Positions 40,701 to 49,684 are shown, counted from the first letter of the stretch. The stretch is 64,000 bases of DNA from Karalla daura (GCA_029224185.1 CM055200.1:12887670-12951669); one strand, 5' to 3'. Translations and numbers: made by a program. The notes: generated from the letters alone by a model not told the origin.

Positions 40701-43700
40701 GCTCGTAACCACACAACCAGATGGCACGCCTGGTCCTTTGATGTGACGAGGAATCCGGAGCAGAGTGACAACGACTCGATCACATCTTGGTTTATTGTCA
40801 CAGGGAGGGTGCATCATCTGCGCGTCCCTGGGTGATCTTATCAGTGCGAGGGGATGGACATCTGAACGGCCCAGAGACAACACAGCGAGGAGCTGACTCA
40901 GCAGGGTCAACATCCTGCGAGCTGCGGTGTCACACATCTGGGCACCACCAGGCAGACGCTGGTGGGAGGTTCAGACAGGGATAACGTCGAGCTGTTGGAT
41001 GTCCTTTTGTTGAATTCCTTGCATTCCTTCAAGTTGGGGGGTGTGGGGGGGGGTCAAACTCTTTAACAGATCGACACTGACGTGCTCCGTGGAGAAGAGA
41101 TGGTTTTGGTTTCAAGGTTCGTTGTGGAATCCAGCTCTATCAGAATCTGCCCTATCTCGAAGCCAGGAGTCTTTTCTCTCAAGTTATTTACATACTTCTC
41201 ATGCCGCTGGAAAACTCACACTCTCTGGTTGTACATCTGCACGGATTATCCTGCAGTTTTTTTTCTTTTTCTAAGGGTTTACATAACACTGTCATGAAAC
41301 TAAATGCAGTGACAGATTGCGTCAGACAGGCCTGGCAACCTCAGCCTGATCACTGGCGTGAACGCGACTCTCAAAGGCTGAGAGGCACGCACATCAAAGA
41401 ACCGGCAGCGAAACATTCAACAAGTAGATCATGTGAAATGATCCTGTTTTAACATCTGTGACGGCAGACCCGCTCCTTAAAGCAAGGCCATGTGTGCGAA
41501 TCTCTCTGCATGCTGTTGACTCCACGACACCAGTGTTTGTGAGGTTATCTATTTATTTGTGACTAATCTGCATTCAACATTTAGTCAGAAAATAGCAAAT
41601 AATAAGTGTCTGTTTCTCAGAAATCACAGATGTCCAGTTTTAACAAAGACCAAAATTCAAACGTAATAAGTCGATAATTATATTTTAAAAATTATCAAGA
41701 TAGAGTTTCCTCTACCTCTCTAATTTACCAAAGAATAATTTCATTAGATAAAAAAACTGACCAGGCACTGCAGGCAAACTATGAGGCTTAAATAATACTA
41801 TTCAACGTGGGGCACAGTAAAGACAAACACAGGGCACAGCTGTGCTGTGAGGACACGTTTTAACTGTACATTTTTTACTGTACCTCTCTGTGTGTCCCAA
41901 ACTGAGCGTGACTGTAATTTGAGACCTGAAAACGGACCTCTACATGCAGCTCACAGAAAACATCAGGAAAGAATTACGTGACTAATGTATAGAAAACAAA
42001 ATGTCAGAGCTGCTCAAACTGACATTTTCAAATGTAAATGTGCCCCTCTTATGCCCGTTTTTTCTATGTCAAACTTTGACTCAAACTTTTGACTCCCCTC
42101 ACACTGCTTCTGCTCACTGCATCAGCCTCCTCTTCACAGACAAAACACGCTGATGTTAAAGAACGACCTCGCAGGTTAACTGTAAACCTCCGGTGCCTCT
42201 GTGTCGTAGAGAAATAGGAACTTGTATTATTTGCGAAAACCGCTCCAGGTCAAGCGAGGCCACTGCCGCCTTTCCCACAGTGTCCGCCTGTGGAAACATA
42301 ACCGGGCTGTTATCAGCAGTTCCTCAGTGTGGCTTTGATACAAGCACGCATCTCTGTCCTTGTGTAGAAATCAGATTTTCCACATCATTTGACATCTTGA
42401 AAAACACGGGGAGGAGTTGCACATACGCAACGCCTCTGCCCACTGTCGCTGCAAGGCCTGTGAGGGAAAGTCAACAAAGTGCAAAAGAAAAGCTTTGAAA
42501 CTCGAGCCGTGTGGCGAACACACTTCCAAGTGAGAAAATGATTTGCCCGATAAGACGTAAGAGACGGCCGTCAGAACAGCTGATAAGAGCATTTACTGCT
42601 GAAACCTCCTGAGTGTCAGCACAGAGCTGCTGGGCCAATAAACAACTCTCTTAATGGTCCTGATAGACAGTCAGTATTACATGGATCAAGAAGATGAACA
42701 AGCACTTTTACTGACCTCCATGAAAACTCCCGCTATCCCGGCTTGGCACGAGCCGTGCTCTTCCCCGTATTTCTGCTTATAGTCTGTAAGAAAAAACAAA
42801 CCACAAATTATTTCACTGTGTGCTTGAGCCAGCATTTACTGGAGTTTTTCCTGCATTCCATATGGAGCTAGTCAAAGTCCCAATCCCATCCTGGAGGAAT
42901 CTGGGGGCACAAAGCAGACTGAGGAAAGGAAAGGGGTGCAAGCCCACATTCAGCATGAGCACTGCGTTCTTTCAGTGAAGGAGGTGGGGGGGTTGGAGGG
43001 GGGGTTGCAGTCCTCTCAGGTTACAAAAATATTGAGTTTGGACCTGAGCGAAATGCACTGTAAATATGGTCCCAAGCAAAGTCTGTCTGGCTTATCCACG
43101 ACTGCTGGCAACCAGAGCTACGGAAGGAAGTGTAGTCCTGACCTGGGAGCACAATTTAGGTGTAAAACAGCCTTTGATAAATAGCCCCGAGTCACATATC
43201 AAAACATACGAAGAGCACATTTGCATGAGTCAGCTTAAAATGTTACACAGTACATTATTTCTCAAATGGGGCTTGATTTTTAGCCTCGCCGAGGGTGCCC
43301 GTAGGAAAACAACCTGCCGCCCAAATGGATTTGATTCACTACAACAATAACAACATCGGAGTTCTCCACCTCGCATGCAAATCTGTCCTTAAAAGCACCT
43401 GATTTCTGGAAAATCTAATGAAAGTCGGCTTGATTGCACTTTTGCGTGTTTTTCCATTTGCACAGGGTACACAGCGCTCTCCGTCTGCGCCGACTACACG
43501 CTCATATATTCAGCTTAACAAAGCGTGTGTCCTTCAGTAGTCGGAGCAGGCCGCTGCCAATGTACTGAGGCCGAGCGATCGCACTTCAAGGCTCTCCTGC
43601 TACCAGGCGGCGGTCTCAAAACACCAATCAGAAGCCAGGAGCAGATGTGGGGCTTTGCGCTGATGTTGCTGGCGAGATCACAGATCACGTTGAGATAGAA

Positions 43701-46700
43701 CCACAGAGGAGGATAAACAGACCAAACCCGGGGTTACTTGGACTTAGGGGGTCCCGCCATAAATCTGAGAGGCCGAGAGGAGACAGAAATAAAAGGAGCT
43801 AGTCTAGAGTTAGCAGCTCTGGGTGGATGCACGGTGAGTCAAACCTTATAGTTGGTAGTAAAACTGAGATGGAGAGCCGCCATCCTCAAGCTATGGTATG
43901 CCTCCTCAGGTTGGCTGGTTGAAGGCTCTAACTAGGTGCGTTTCTATCGCCCCTAGACATGTGCAAAACCTAAATATTGCAATGAAAAAACTGGCAATGA
44001 AAACACCTAAATGTCAATAAATCTCTCAAATATTCCAAAAAACATTTTTGCACTCTCATGAGGTGGTTTTCCATGTATTGATACAGAGGTTTATTGCAGA
44101 AATCTAACAGAAAAACTTCAAATGAGATGAGCTTCCTCTAAATCTAATCAAAATATCTGATAAAACCATGGAAACACAAAATATTTTGAACGTCCATCTT
44201 CCTCAAAGCACAGTCTTGATTTCTGATCAACACGCCCCCATCCCATGGTTCAGCAGGGCAGAGGGAAACAGCCTTTTTATGGTTTTTTGTTTCTGTCGTG
44301 CAGTGCTTGCCGTCCCCCACTTTACCTTCATAGCATGGGATGAGCGGCTTGGTCCTGCCCTGCAGGGTGGGGGGAATGATGGAGCAGTATCCGTGTGGGA
44401 GGATGTGCTCTGAGTCGTAGTAGACGTTTTTCCAACGGTGGGCGCAGGCCTGCGAGAGAAAAGCAAGAACGGAAAACAAGCTCGGACACATGTTCGTTCA
44501 GTAAATACAAACACGTCAGGCTGAAAGCAGGCCTTCTCCCACCACACTGATAGTTTAATCTCTTTCCTCTCTGGGCTGGAGTCAGCGCGTCGCTGCGGCT
44601 GTCAAATAATGGTCAATGAGAGGGGGGGGTTAAACCCATCCACAGCCGCCACCAGAGCAGCCACGGTCTGTGGTGTGAATGTCTCAGCTGCAGCTTGAGA
44701 ACTGCTCCTCAAGGCAGCAGCTAAAGTGCAGCAAGAAAGGCTTTTGTGTATTCAAAGTTTTAATTTCAAAACAGCTCCTCCAGGCCTCGCAGGCAGCTGG
44801 AGGAGCCAAAAGTTCAGAGCGCGCAAAAAAAGAAGGGGATCAAAAGGCAGGGAAGAAACTCCTGTGTTTTCACTCTGTTGCTAAAACAAGGGCTACGTTT
44901 CTGAAAGTGACAGTGAATTATTGTCAAAAAAAACATTTTCGCTGCTGCGTTGTTCGGACTAAAACATTCCACAGATCTCTGAGCAAACAGGATAATATAG
45001 ACTCCATTTCAGACTACAGACAGAAGAAAGACAGAAAAAAAAATCAGGCCACATAAATGTGTAAATGTGGTAATAATTTAGTACCCGGGGGGGCGGTGGT
45101 GGGGGCTCCTGCGGCTCTGGGGACAGATCTGGACGCCTCTGTGCAGACAAAGTTCACTTCATTTCCCCTTGCACTGTTTAACTCCAGCAGTCCCCTCCCC
45201 AGGCACACACACACACACACAGAGCCAAACACACGGCCAATCTAAATGAATAAAAGAGCCCTGCAGATTGTGGGCGCAGCACACAGAGCGTCAGATGACT
45301 GTCTGGAAGCAAGATGCTATGTTGAGAAACACTTGCGCTACTAAGGACAGCCCGGGCCGACACCAGTAGCCATACCAGCGTGCACGCTACTCCCAGAACC
45401 AGGGGACCAGTCAGCTGACACAAACACAGCATCAGGAGCCTCGGCAGCAGCTGACAGGGTGCCGAATCCTGTCAAAGAGAGCCAAAGGCGGCACGGAGCC
45501 TGTGTCGCTGTCCTGTTCGTGTTGGGGTTAAAGGGCTGGCTGGTTGCAAACAAGGCCCGCAGTGAAAAGCACAGATGAAATCACCGCAGCACACATCTGC
45601 CAAGCAGCCGTTTCCCTCCTGTTGCACAGAAACGTGAGTCCATTCAGATGAGATAAAAAAAAAGGAAGAGAGAGAGAGAGAGCGAGCTTTGGAGAGGCAG
45701 AGCAACACGTGGCTGTGGAGAGCGGCCACCTTTCTTTTATCAGAACGCTCTCTGGCCTCGAGAGCTTGTTGTTGCACAGCTCGGCGCTCAGAGCTCCCAT
45801 GAGTGACAGCTCCAAGAGAGCTGCAGCTTTCTGATGGGGCTGTCTGGCGAAGGAGAGGGGGGGGGGGTGAGGGTAATGGGCTGAGAACGGGCCGAAAGCA
45901 TTCCACAGAGGTATGAAGAAGTGAACCAGAGAGACAAAGCTATGGAAAGGAGCCGAGGTTAAACAGGCCCCAGAAGCAGCAGGTATTCAAACACACTCAC
46001 ACCTGTCACCGGCGTTTCAAGAGCTGTCCAGTCCCCCAGTCGCCTTGAAACTGCTCGGCTACCCGCTGAGCAGGGGACGGGGGTGGCGGGGTTAACGTTT
46101 AATGAAAGGCTGCCCTTGGATGGGACCACCGCAGTGGGGCTGGAGCCTAAACAAACTTCGCCAGCTGCCCTATGATCTCCGTGCAAATACCCAGTCGAGC
46201 ACCTCTGGGATTAGCACCAATGGTGAGTCTATTTGTCCAAATCCCTCTCTTGACTTTTTTTTTTTTTAATAAACAACCATCTGCTCTTGACGAAAAACCC
46301 TGTTCCGCTGACTCCTCCGGCTCCAAACACGAGGTGAAAGTTTCACAGTGTTATGTAAGCGAGCCGCGCGCTCCAGATCTGTCCGATCGGAGCTCTTTCC
46401 CCAGCTCCGAATATTTAACAGAGCTCGTCACTGAGGCTCAGCTTTTTACTTGAGCACAAAGCTCGTAAGCATCTTGCGCAGGGTGGAAGGGGAGGGCTGT
46501 GATGTTGAGAGCAGCTGTGGTTTAACAGTGCGGTTCATGGAGCAACATTTGTAACAATGATGTCGGCACAATTGGCTTTGTTTTTACGACTCTACGTGGT
46601 TGGCATTAAAGCGTTTGGTTAAAGCGACTGCGGTTCCGTGTCCCTGAAACTCACCAGTATTTTGCCATCCGCTCGGTCCTGGCGGGCCAGGCTGACCCCC

Positions 46701-48988
46701 ATCCACTCATCATCCCGGTCCCCTTGGCACGTCTTCCCACACGACTCCCTGGGCTTGTTTCCTGAGAGACAATGGGAGCAGTTTGCAGACGTTGAGTCAT
46801 CGAGATGGGAGAGGGGAGGGGGTCTTGGAGTAAGTCACCGGTTATTGTCAGCTTTGTTTCATTTCTGCGCTTTAGTTTGTATTTCTGCTGAGTGTGCATA
46901 TGGAACGTAGTTAATGGTCTGAAATTCTGTGGATCAAGGACATGCTTTTCCTGTTTATCTTGAGTGTTTCACAACTTTTTTTTCTGTTGCTGAAGAGCTG
47001 CTGCAGTCAGGACTGTAAATTGTAAAGTCATCTTTCCTCAAAGAAACCTTCAAGGCTACAGATGATGATTATTTCCATAAATGTGCAATTATTTTTCATG
47101 TTTCTGCTTCGGTTTGTGTGATTCATAAAACATCAAACGACAATCAACATCCCAATTTCCACAATTTTCCAAAGGAGGTGTTATCGAAAATCACATGCAA
47201 ACCTAAAACATCAAATAAATTACTCATGTGTGTCCAATACTGCACGGCTGTGATATTACAGACCGCAAACCTTGGACCAGTCCTCATTCCTAGATCCTGG
47301 AGATAATTAAGGACACAAACCCACTGAAAGTAAACCTAACATGACTGGGAATGAATCAGAAGAAGAAGACAAAGATCTACGGCTCTTGTTGAGAGTCCAC
47401 ATTTCACTTGGTTGCCTCCGACTTAACCGAGGCTCATTCCCTCTCTCCCTGAAGACAATTGATTCAGCACAATGGCATGTGGCTGTGAGTATCTGTCACT
47501 GCTCTGCACGTTCAGCGGGCCAGGCAGAGTCCACAGCTCCATGTGGTTCAGTGAGCAGCAGGCAGGACACGTTCACTGTGTTTATGTATATTTTTCTCTC
47601 TCTCTCTCTTTTTTTTTCTCATCCGGGTGACACATTGACTGAGCACGGGGGCTGATATTAAAACCATGCCTACACCCCTCTACTTTCTCGACCACAAGAA
47701 CAGAGCCCAGGGGATGGGGTAGCTTGAGGGGGCTGGGGGGGGATGAAGCCTAACGTCTTGGCTCACGTGCTTGGAAAATATTAGCCGGAGCATAAATCAT
47801 ATTTATCAAAATATTTATGGAACTCCGCACACAGGACCCCCTCTTTTCTTTAGCATGTGTCTATACAGCAGGTTGAGAGCTCAGAAAGAACAACTGCGGC
47901 ACTGTTAAGTGCAGTATAAGGCTGCATTATTCTGATAAAACAAAACAGATGCTTGGGGGAGTTTATGCAAAGAGTGGACAAGAAAAGGCTGCAGGGAAGC
48001 CCAGGATGTGTGTGTGTGCATGGACTGCAACATCAGAGAGTGAACTTCCCTGTGGGTGCATGTGTTGCTCCCAGGCTGCAGCGTGCAGACAGTGTGTGTG
48101 TATGTGTGTGTGTGTGCGTGTGAGGCTGACCTCTCCCCAGGTCCATCTCTGTGCAGCGGCGCTCTGGGTTGCTGTGAACCCGACACTTGTACACAGCTCC
48201 GGGAGAGTGCACAGAGCTACTGTAGGTGGAGTTTGCCCTGGGAGCCCCCACGATCACCCTGGAAAACAGAGTGAAAACAGTCTGCTCAATGTGATTCAGA
48301 TTCAAAGAACTTCATTTGTCCTCTGGGGAGCAGTTCAAGGTTCATCTGTACATCAGCACAGGAGTGAGAATAAACTGAGCATATGAGATACTGACAGTAT
48401 ACAGACAAGGTGCAGATTTGAATAAGGGACATGACAGACAGAAAGTATGCAAACTCGAAACATCTGAACATGGTCTGGCAGTGTTTACATTAGGTATATG
48501 CGAGGTCTGGTGGGGAGTATAAAGCCGCCAAACTCTCCTCAGTATCTTTCATGTGTGTCACTAAAAACCTAAGATACAAATCAGTAGAAAAAAAAGAAAA
48601 GGAAAAAAACGGCGCCAGCAGTGACTAAGTTCCAGGACAAACAGTGCAGAAATGTCTTTCTTAGTTTCATCTTAGCCATCACTGGGTTGAATCTACCCAG
48701 TGTGGATGAGCCCGGGCAACTTTTCCCCGAACAGAACAAATTCACTGACATCAGTGGGAGAAAAGTATGACAGCATTTCCAGCCAGATGGGACTCACCAG
48801 CGTGTGCTGTCATGATAATGCTCCAGCACGGAGTAGCCAAAAAAACTCGAGCTGGGTCCGCGGAACACCAAAGGATGTTCCAAGTCTATGTTGTAAGAAT
48901 AAGCCACAGAAATGGAGAGACAGACGTAAAGCACGCGTTGTAGTCCGCTGTTTTGTCTCCGGAGAGGAGCCATCCCTTTGCGCATCAT
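3579..48988 (-). CDS. itga9: Integrin alpha-9, complete 28-exon coding region (span)
   Basis: Pairs with integrin beta-1 at the cell surface; the family binds tenascin-C, osteopontin, EIIIA fibronectin and VEGF-C/D, and in mammals is needed for lymphatic valves. Joining 28 GT-AG exons, with every phase matching, gives 1028 residues (human about 1035, also 28 exons). Layout: signal peptide 1-31; FG-GAP beta-propeller about 32-450 with Ca2+ loops at D312-D320, D373-D381 and D435-D443; no inserted I domain, as in the alpha4/alpha9 subgroup; thigh and calf domains about 450-955; transmembrane helix 971-995; tail 996-1028 with GFFRRR. The juxtamembrane GWIIAISLLVGILIFLLLA stretch and the DSWDW-like tail identify alpha-9 rather than alpha-4. 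The start is the first of three in-frame Met codons (1, 2, 6) in exon 1, so it is slightly uncertain. The gene follows golga4 on the same strand. No break or missing motif seen. Confidence 0.96.
3678..5317 (-). other. itga9: itga9 intron 27
   Basis: 1640 nt between the tail and transmembrane exons. AT-rich; no exon, RNA gene or repeat that I can name. Confidence 0.8.
5318..5437 (-). CDS. itga9: itga9 exon 27 (transmembrane)
   Basis: Residues 957-996. LVFEALHSQEPRGYVVG is followed by the transmembrane helix, about residues 971-995, rich in I, L and V; ends at LLWK before GTAAAC. This segment is almost identical to human alpha-9. Confidence 0.98.
6060..6100 (+). repeat. Short dispersed-repeat fragment
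   Basis: TCATTTAACAGACACTTTTA followed by TCCAAAGACTCTTACA resembles the TCATTTAGCAGACGCTTTTATCC motif common in fish repeats. Confidence 0.45.
8146..8400 (+). repeat. Three-copy AT-rich repeat, copy A
   Basis: Shares with copy C ATATCACAAT, a CATTTGGGAAAAA-type block and AAATTATGGGAT...TAGACTTTA, and with copy B CATCTTCCTCAAAG. Ends near GGTGGAAACACC. Internally deleted relative to copy C. Confidence 0.65.
8513..8608 (-). CDS. itga9: itga9 exon 26
   Basis: Residues 925-956. DSSSVIQFVTRGNVQV then VEVPNALTEDIS, the last beta-strands before the membrane. Ends before GTGAGT. Confidence 0.95.
8697..8816 (-). CDS. itga9: itga9 exon 25
   Basis: Residues 885-924. DCDRPGRACMTISCSLGP then SIDIKLLLNTEILKR; conserved cysteines of calf-2. 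Ends before GTAAAA; the next intron is 88 nt. Confidence 0.96.
9013..9138 (-). CDS. itga9: itga9 exon 24
   Basis: Residues 843-884. GRGNCTPHRNPTPCTIPQD and IFHSIFAFFTKSGRRVL; two cysteines and a sequon (NCT). Ends before GTAAAT. Confidence 0.96.
10034..10062. repeat. (CA)n microsatellite
   Basis: About 14.5 copies in itga9 intron 23, next to a run of C. Confidence 0.97.
10461..10568 (-). CDS. itga9: itga9 exon 23 (calf-2)
   Basis: Residues 807-842, phase 0 both ends. AINKGPSRLPGSTVDIRIPN and GADMFHIIETQ. Donor GTGGAT is weak but gives the only in-frame join to exon 24. Confidence 0.92.
10676..10784 (-). CDS. itga9: itga9 exon 22
   Basis: Residues 770-806. GVVTPSSFFYGNSIDASRFV and CSFQPLNLTFQ, with a sequon. 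Donor GTGCTG is weak. Confidence 0.94.
11714..11797 (-). CDS. itga9: itga9 exon 21
   Basis: Residues 742-769 plus two bases. SANPEHKLSDNNLDLSIPLV and HECDTTIT; phases match exons 20 and 22. Ends before GTAAGC. Confidence 0.93.
11891..11970 (-). CDS. itga9: itga9 exon 20
   Basis: Residues 716-741 plus two bases. YHFAVIFDTSQLSGENDTLQ. An alternative AG 13 nt further in would break the frame with exon 19, so the outer acceptor at 11971-11973 was taken. Ends before GTAAGT. Confidence 0.93.
12128..12214 (-). CDS. itga9: itga9 exon 19
   Basis: Residues 687-715. EEKGISCALVDLDFLKCSVG and FPFMRAQTK align with the alpha-9 calf-1 segment. Ends before GTACCT. Confidence 0.94.
12215..16404 (-). other. 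itga9: itga9 intron 18
   Basis: 4190 nt. CA-rich run at 12460-12530, G-rich runs at 13196-13253 and an A run near 14338-14370. No exon seen. Confidence 0.75.
16405..16543 (-). CDS. itga9: itga9 exon 18 (calf-1)
   Basis: Residues 640-686. RPHLALGGEKNVSLNLTISN then GDDAYDTNIYFNFSREVFYI; three sequons. The acceptor was set at the AG that keeps phase with exon 17; a second AG lies a few bases upstream. The donor GTCGGT is weak. Confidence 0.93.
16989..17065 (-). CDS. itga9: itga9 exon 17
   Basis: Residues 615-639 plus two bases. TWFEKNCLSDDCAADLRLHG contains the two-cysteine genu region; ends at KLLLAG (Gly split) before GTAAAA. Confidence 0.94.
18004..18156 (-). CDS. itga9: itga9 exon 16
   Basis: Residues 564-614 (51 codons, phase 0 both ends). 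KDVKEVFTPITFEVEYGLGK and LPALTPVLRWRRGNKMAVK are a clear alpha-9 thigh signature. Ends before GTAAAA. Confidence 0.96.
18157..32053 (-). other. itga9: itga9 intron 15 (13.9 kb)
   Basis: The largest intron, almost a third of the gene. Contains a degenerate SINE-like repeat at about 23278-23457, short CA repeats (26849-26874, 29150-29162) and A runs. Its open frames show no family signature. Long itga9 introns could house enhancers, but none is identifiable by reading. Confidence 0.75.
23278..23457 (-). repeat. Degenerate SINE-like dispersed repeat
   Basis: Read on the minus strand it has the order typical of a very common fish repeat: GTTGCCTCACAGCAAGAAGG, a GGTTC-type B-box-like segment, TGGTTTCCTCCTACAGTCCA, then AAATTGGCCCTAG. 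Many substitutions mark it as old. The family name cannot be assigned without a library search. Confidence 0.75.
32054..32214 (-). CDS. itga9: itga9 exon 15
   Basis: Residues 510-563. YNLTADADKRQK, SRVYFTQGG and RDLCQRYTAFVK match the thigh domain; more diverged from mammals than the propeller exons. Ends before GTAAGG and precedes the 13.9-kb intron 15. Confidence 0.92.
32215..34453 (-). other. itga9: itga9 intron 14
   Basis: 2239 nt. An open frame of 195 codons on the minus strand (33300-33887) has no recognisable domain. Otherwise nothing noted. Confidence 0.7.
34454..34608 (-). CDS. itga9: itga9 exon 14 (start of thigh domain)
   Basis: Residues 458-509 plus one base. RPVITVDVSIFLPASINI marks the transition to the thigh domain; sequon NIS; FRGRELPGQI at the end. 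Ends before GTGAGC. Confidence 0.96.
34695..34725. repeat. (AC)n microsatellite
   Basis: About 15.5 copies inside the 142-nt itga9 intron 13; (GU)n in the transcript. Confidence 0.97.
34751..34796 (-). CDS. itga9: itga9 exon 13
   Basis: Residues 443-457 plus two bases; only 46 nt. Encodes DVTIGAFMADSVVLL, the last propeller strand. Ends before GTGAGC. Confidence 0.95.
35096..35186 (-). CDS. itga9: itga9 exon 12 (third Ca2+ loop)
   Basis: Residues 413-442 plus one base. LQMFGQSISGSVDMDGNGYA gives the third Ca2+ loop D435 to D443 (D-M-D-G-N-G-Y-A-D). Ends before GTAAGA. Confidence 0.96.
36143..36237 (-). CDS. itga9: itga9 exon 11
   Basis: Residues 381-412. DVAIGAPKEDDYAGAVYIYH is the hallmark FG-GAP segment of alpha-9; ends at SKYSM before GTGAGA. 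Confidence 0.97.
36874..36900. other. Perfect 13-bp inverted repeat, 1-nt loop
   Basis: Arms CCCGGCTTCATCT and AGATGAAGCCGGG flank a single C. Lies in itga9 intron 10. Confidence 0.95.
37942..37967. repeat. (GT)13 microsatellite
   Basis: Perfect dinucleotide run in itga9 intron 10; a second, interrupted GT run follows at 38043-38075. Confidence 0.97.
38043..38075. repeat. (GT)n microsatellite, interrupted
   Basis: GT run broken once by an A, in itga9 intron 10. Confidence 0.95.
38230..38250. other. Perfect 10-bp inverted repeat, 1-nt loop
   Basis: Arms ACATGATGTT and AACATCATGT flank a single T. Lies in itga9 intron 10, 1.3 kb from the longer palindrome. Confidence 0.95.
38893..38998 (-). 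CDS. itga9: itga9 exon 10 (second Ca2+ loop)
   Basis: Residues 346-380 plus one base. FGECITAIGDIDDDGYQ carries the second Ca2+ loop, D373 to D381, completed in exon 11. Its acceptor is preceded by a (TTG)n microsatellite that takes up most of the polypyrimidine tract. Ends before GTCAGT. Confidence 0.95.
39006..39031. repeat. (CAA)n trinucleotide repeat
   Basis: About 8.7 copies; on the gene strand (TTG)n, directly upstream of the itga9 exon 10 acceptor. Confidence 0.97.
39456..39593 (-). CDS. itga9: itga9 exon 9 (first Ca2+ loop)
   Basis: Residues 300-345. MGSYFGSSLCAVDLNQDG leads into the first Ca2+-binding loop, D312-L-N-Q-D-G-L-S-D320, followed by LLVGAPM and RDEGQVSVY. Ends before GTGAGT. 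Confidence 0.97.
40074..40136 (-). CDS. itga9: itga9 exon 8
   Basis: Residues 279-299 (21 codons, phase 0 at both ends). Encodes VYIFKIDGTSLVKSFQASGK; ends before GTATGA. Confidence 0.94.
40224..40309 (-). CDS. itga9: itga9 exon 7
   Basis: Residues 250-278. Ends before GTAGGA. GYAVTAGHFSSP and DVAAGAPQHSGSGK form a propeller FG-GAP repeat. It is separated from exon 6 by an intron of only 101 nt and from exon 8 by 87 nt. Confidence 0.95.
40411..40540 (-). CDS. itga9: itga9 exon 6
   Basis: Residues 207-249 plus one base. Ends before GTAAGA. ELVVMGAPGSYYWTGTIKVY is an FG-GAP strand pair; a sequon (NLT) follows at YNLTSDS; the exon ends at HRYSYL. Confidence 0.96.
40541..42715 (-). other. itga9: itga9 intron 5
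   Basis: 2175 nt. Begins (gene sense, 3' end) beside an A/G-rich AAAAG-type tract at about 40608-40645. No exon or gene seen. Confidence 0.7.
42716..42783 (-). CDS. itga9: itga9 exon 5
   Basis: Residues 184-206 (D184 split with exon 4). Ends before GTCAGT. Encodes YKQKYGEEHGSCQAGIAG, nearly identical to the mammalian protein as I know it. Confidence 0.96.
42784..44325 (-). other. itga9: itga9 intron 4
   Basis: 1542 nt. Contains copy B of the three-copy repeat family (about 43945-44217). Nothing else recognised. Confidence 0.7.
43945..44217 (+). repeat. Three-copy AT-rich repeat, copy B
   Basis: Shares with copy C TAAATATTGCAATGAAAAAAC (near match), TCTAAATCTAATCAAAATAT and the CATCTTCCTCAAAG end. 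Same orientation. Confidence 0.65.
44326..44449 (-). CDS. itga9: itga9 exon 4
   Basis: Residues 143-183 plus one base. Ends before GTAAAG. Contains ACAHRWKNVYYDSEH, ILPHGYCSIIP and LIPCYE, closely matching vertebrate alpha-9. Confidence 0.96.
44450..46654 (-). other. itga9: itga9 intron 3
   Basis: 2205 nt, with a short CA repeat (about 45205-45222), an AG run near 45669-45682 and a G run near 45855-45870. No exon seen. Confidence 0.7.
46655..46761 (-). CDS. itga9: itga9 exon 3
   Basis: Residues 107-142. Ends before GTGAGT. Contains SCGKTCQGDRDDEWMGVSLA and ADGKIL, characteristic of blade 2 of alpha-4/alpha-9 integrins. Confidence 0.95.
46762..48130 (-). other. itga9: itga9 intron 2
   Basis: 1369 nt. 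CT-rich stretch at about 47597-47620 and a GT/CA repeat at 48092-48121 directly beside the 5' splice site. Confidence 0.7.
48092..48121. repeat. (GT)n repeat beside itga9 exon 2
   Basis: Imperfect GT run; CA-rich in the transcript, beginning about 9 nt after the exon 2 donor. Confidence 0.93.
48131..48258 (-). CDS. itga9: itga9 exon 2
   Basis: Residues 64-106 plus one base. Begins after AG, ends before GTCAGC. Contains VIVGAPRANS, an N-glycosylation sequon (NST), SPGAVYKCRV and the disulfide-forming RRCTEMDLGR segment of propeller blade 1. A CA-rich repeat starts about 9 nt inside the following intron. Confidence 0.95.
48798..48988 (-). CDS. itga9: itga9 exon 1 (signal peptide, mature N terminus)
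   Basis: Residues 1-63 plus two bases of W64; ends before GTGAGT. A basic stretch (RKG, LRRQ) precedes a hydrophobic run (VLYVCLSISVAYS), then YNIDLEHPLVF and SSSFFGYSVLEH, the conserved integrin alpha N terminus. Signal cleavage is likely before Y32. Met1, Met2 or Met6 could each initiate; the first in-frame ATG was chosen. Confidence 0.9.
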
Positions 48989-49560
48989 GCGTAATAACGC
49001 GTCTCAAGTGTCCAAAGAAAAGAGGAAAAGATTGTTTAAAGAAAAATAACAGGGGAACTGATGAGCAACTGTGGGCTCTCTCTTCTGGGGTGAAGGAGTC
49101 GCAGAAGTTGAGTTTCAGTGTTTCAGTGTCCGGGATCTGGCCTGAGGAGCAGCAGAGTTGAGGCTGAGTGACGGTGCGTCAGCTCCGCTCCATTCTGCGT
49201 CAGTCTGAGAAAGTCGCAGCTGCAGGATCCCCGTCCTGCACATAAATGCGCTCAGTCGAGTCAAGTTGATATGCAGCAGCGCGGGCTGACACCGGGGATG
49301 AGGCAAACTTTTACTCTCAGAATAAAAGCATCGCCCCGGAGGGCGGCTATCGAGCTGCGAGGCTTTTAATTTGAAAGGGAAAAAGCGGAACAGGCTCTTC
49401 CTCCGCGGTGCTCCGAGCCTGGCGGCGGCGGCGGTGGTGGTGACTGAGAGACGTGAATGGTTTCTGAGGCTCAGAGCATCACATTTCAGCGGTGGGCTCC
49501 AGGCTCCAGGCTCCACACTCAGGGAGCAGGGCTCAGTGTCGCCCCCTGTTGTTTCCCACC
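48989..49560 (-). promoter_or_regulatory. itga9: itga9 5' leader and likely promoter region
   Basis: Upstream of the itga9 ATG the sequence turns GC- and CpG-rich, including a (GCC)5 tract at about 49421-49438 and several CG sites to about 49420. No clear TATA box at a defined distance. A four-codon upstream ORF lies at 49179-49193 and a 43-codon one at 49115-49243, if transcribed. The transcription start cannot be placed by reading. Confidence 0.4.
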
Positions 49561-49683
49561 CACAATGCACCAGGCCAAGCCACCGGGCTTCAGTACGGTT
49601 TATGTTCAAAACAAATCTAAGAATCAGCGTCAAAACTCAGGTTCACCTTATGTCCTGTGTTTCCCAGAGGCCTCAATGAAGTT

Positions 49684-49684
<1 letters not shown>

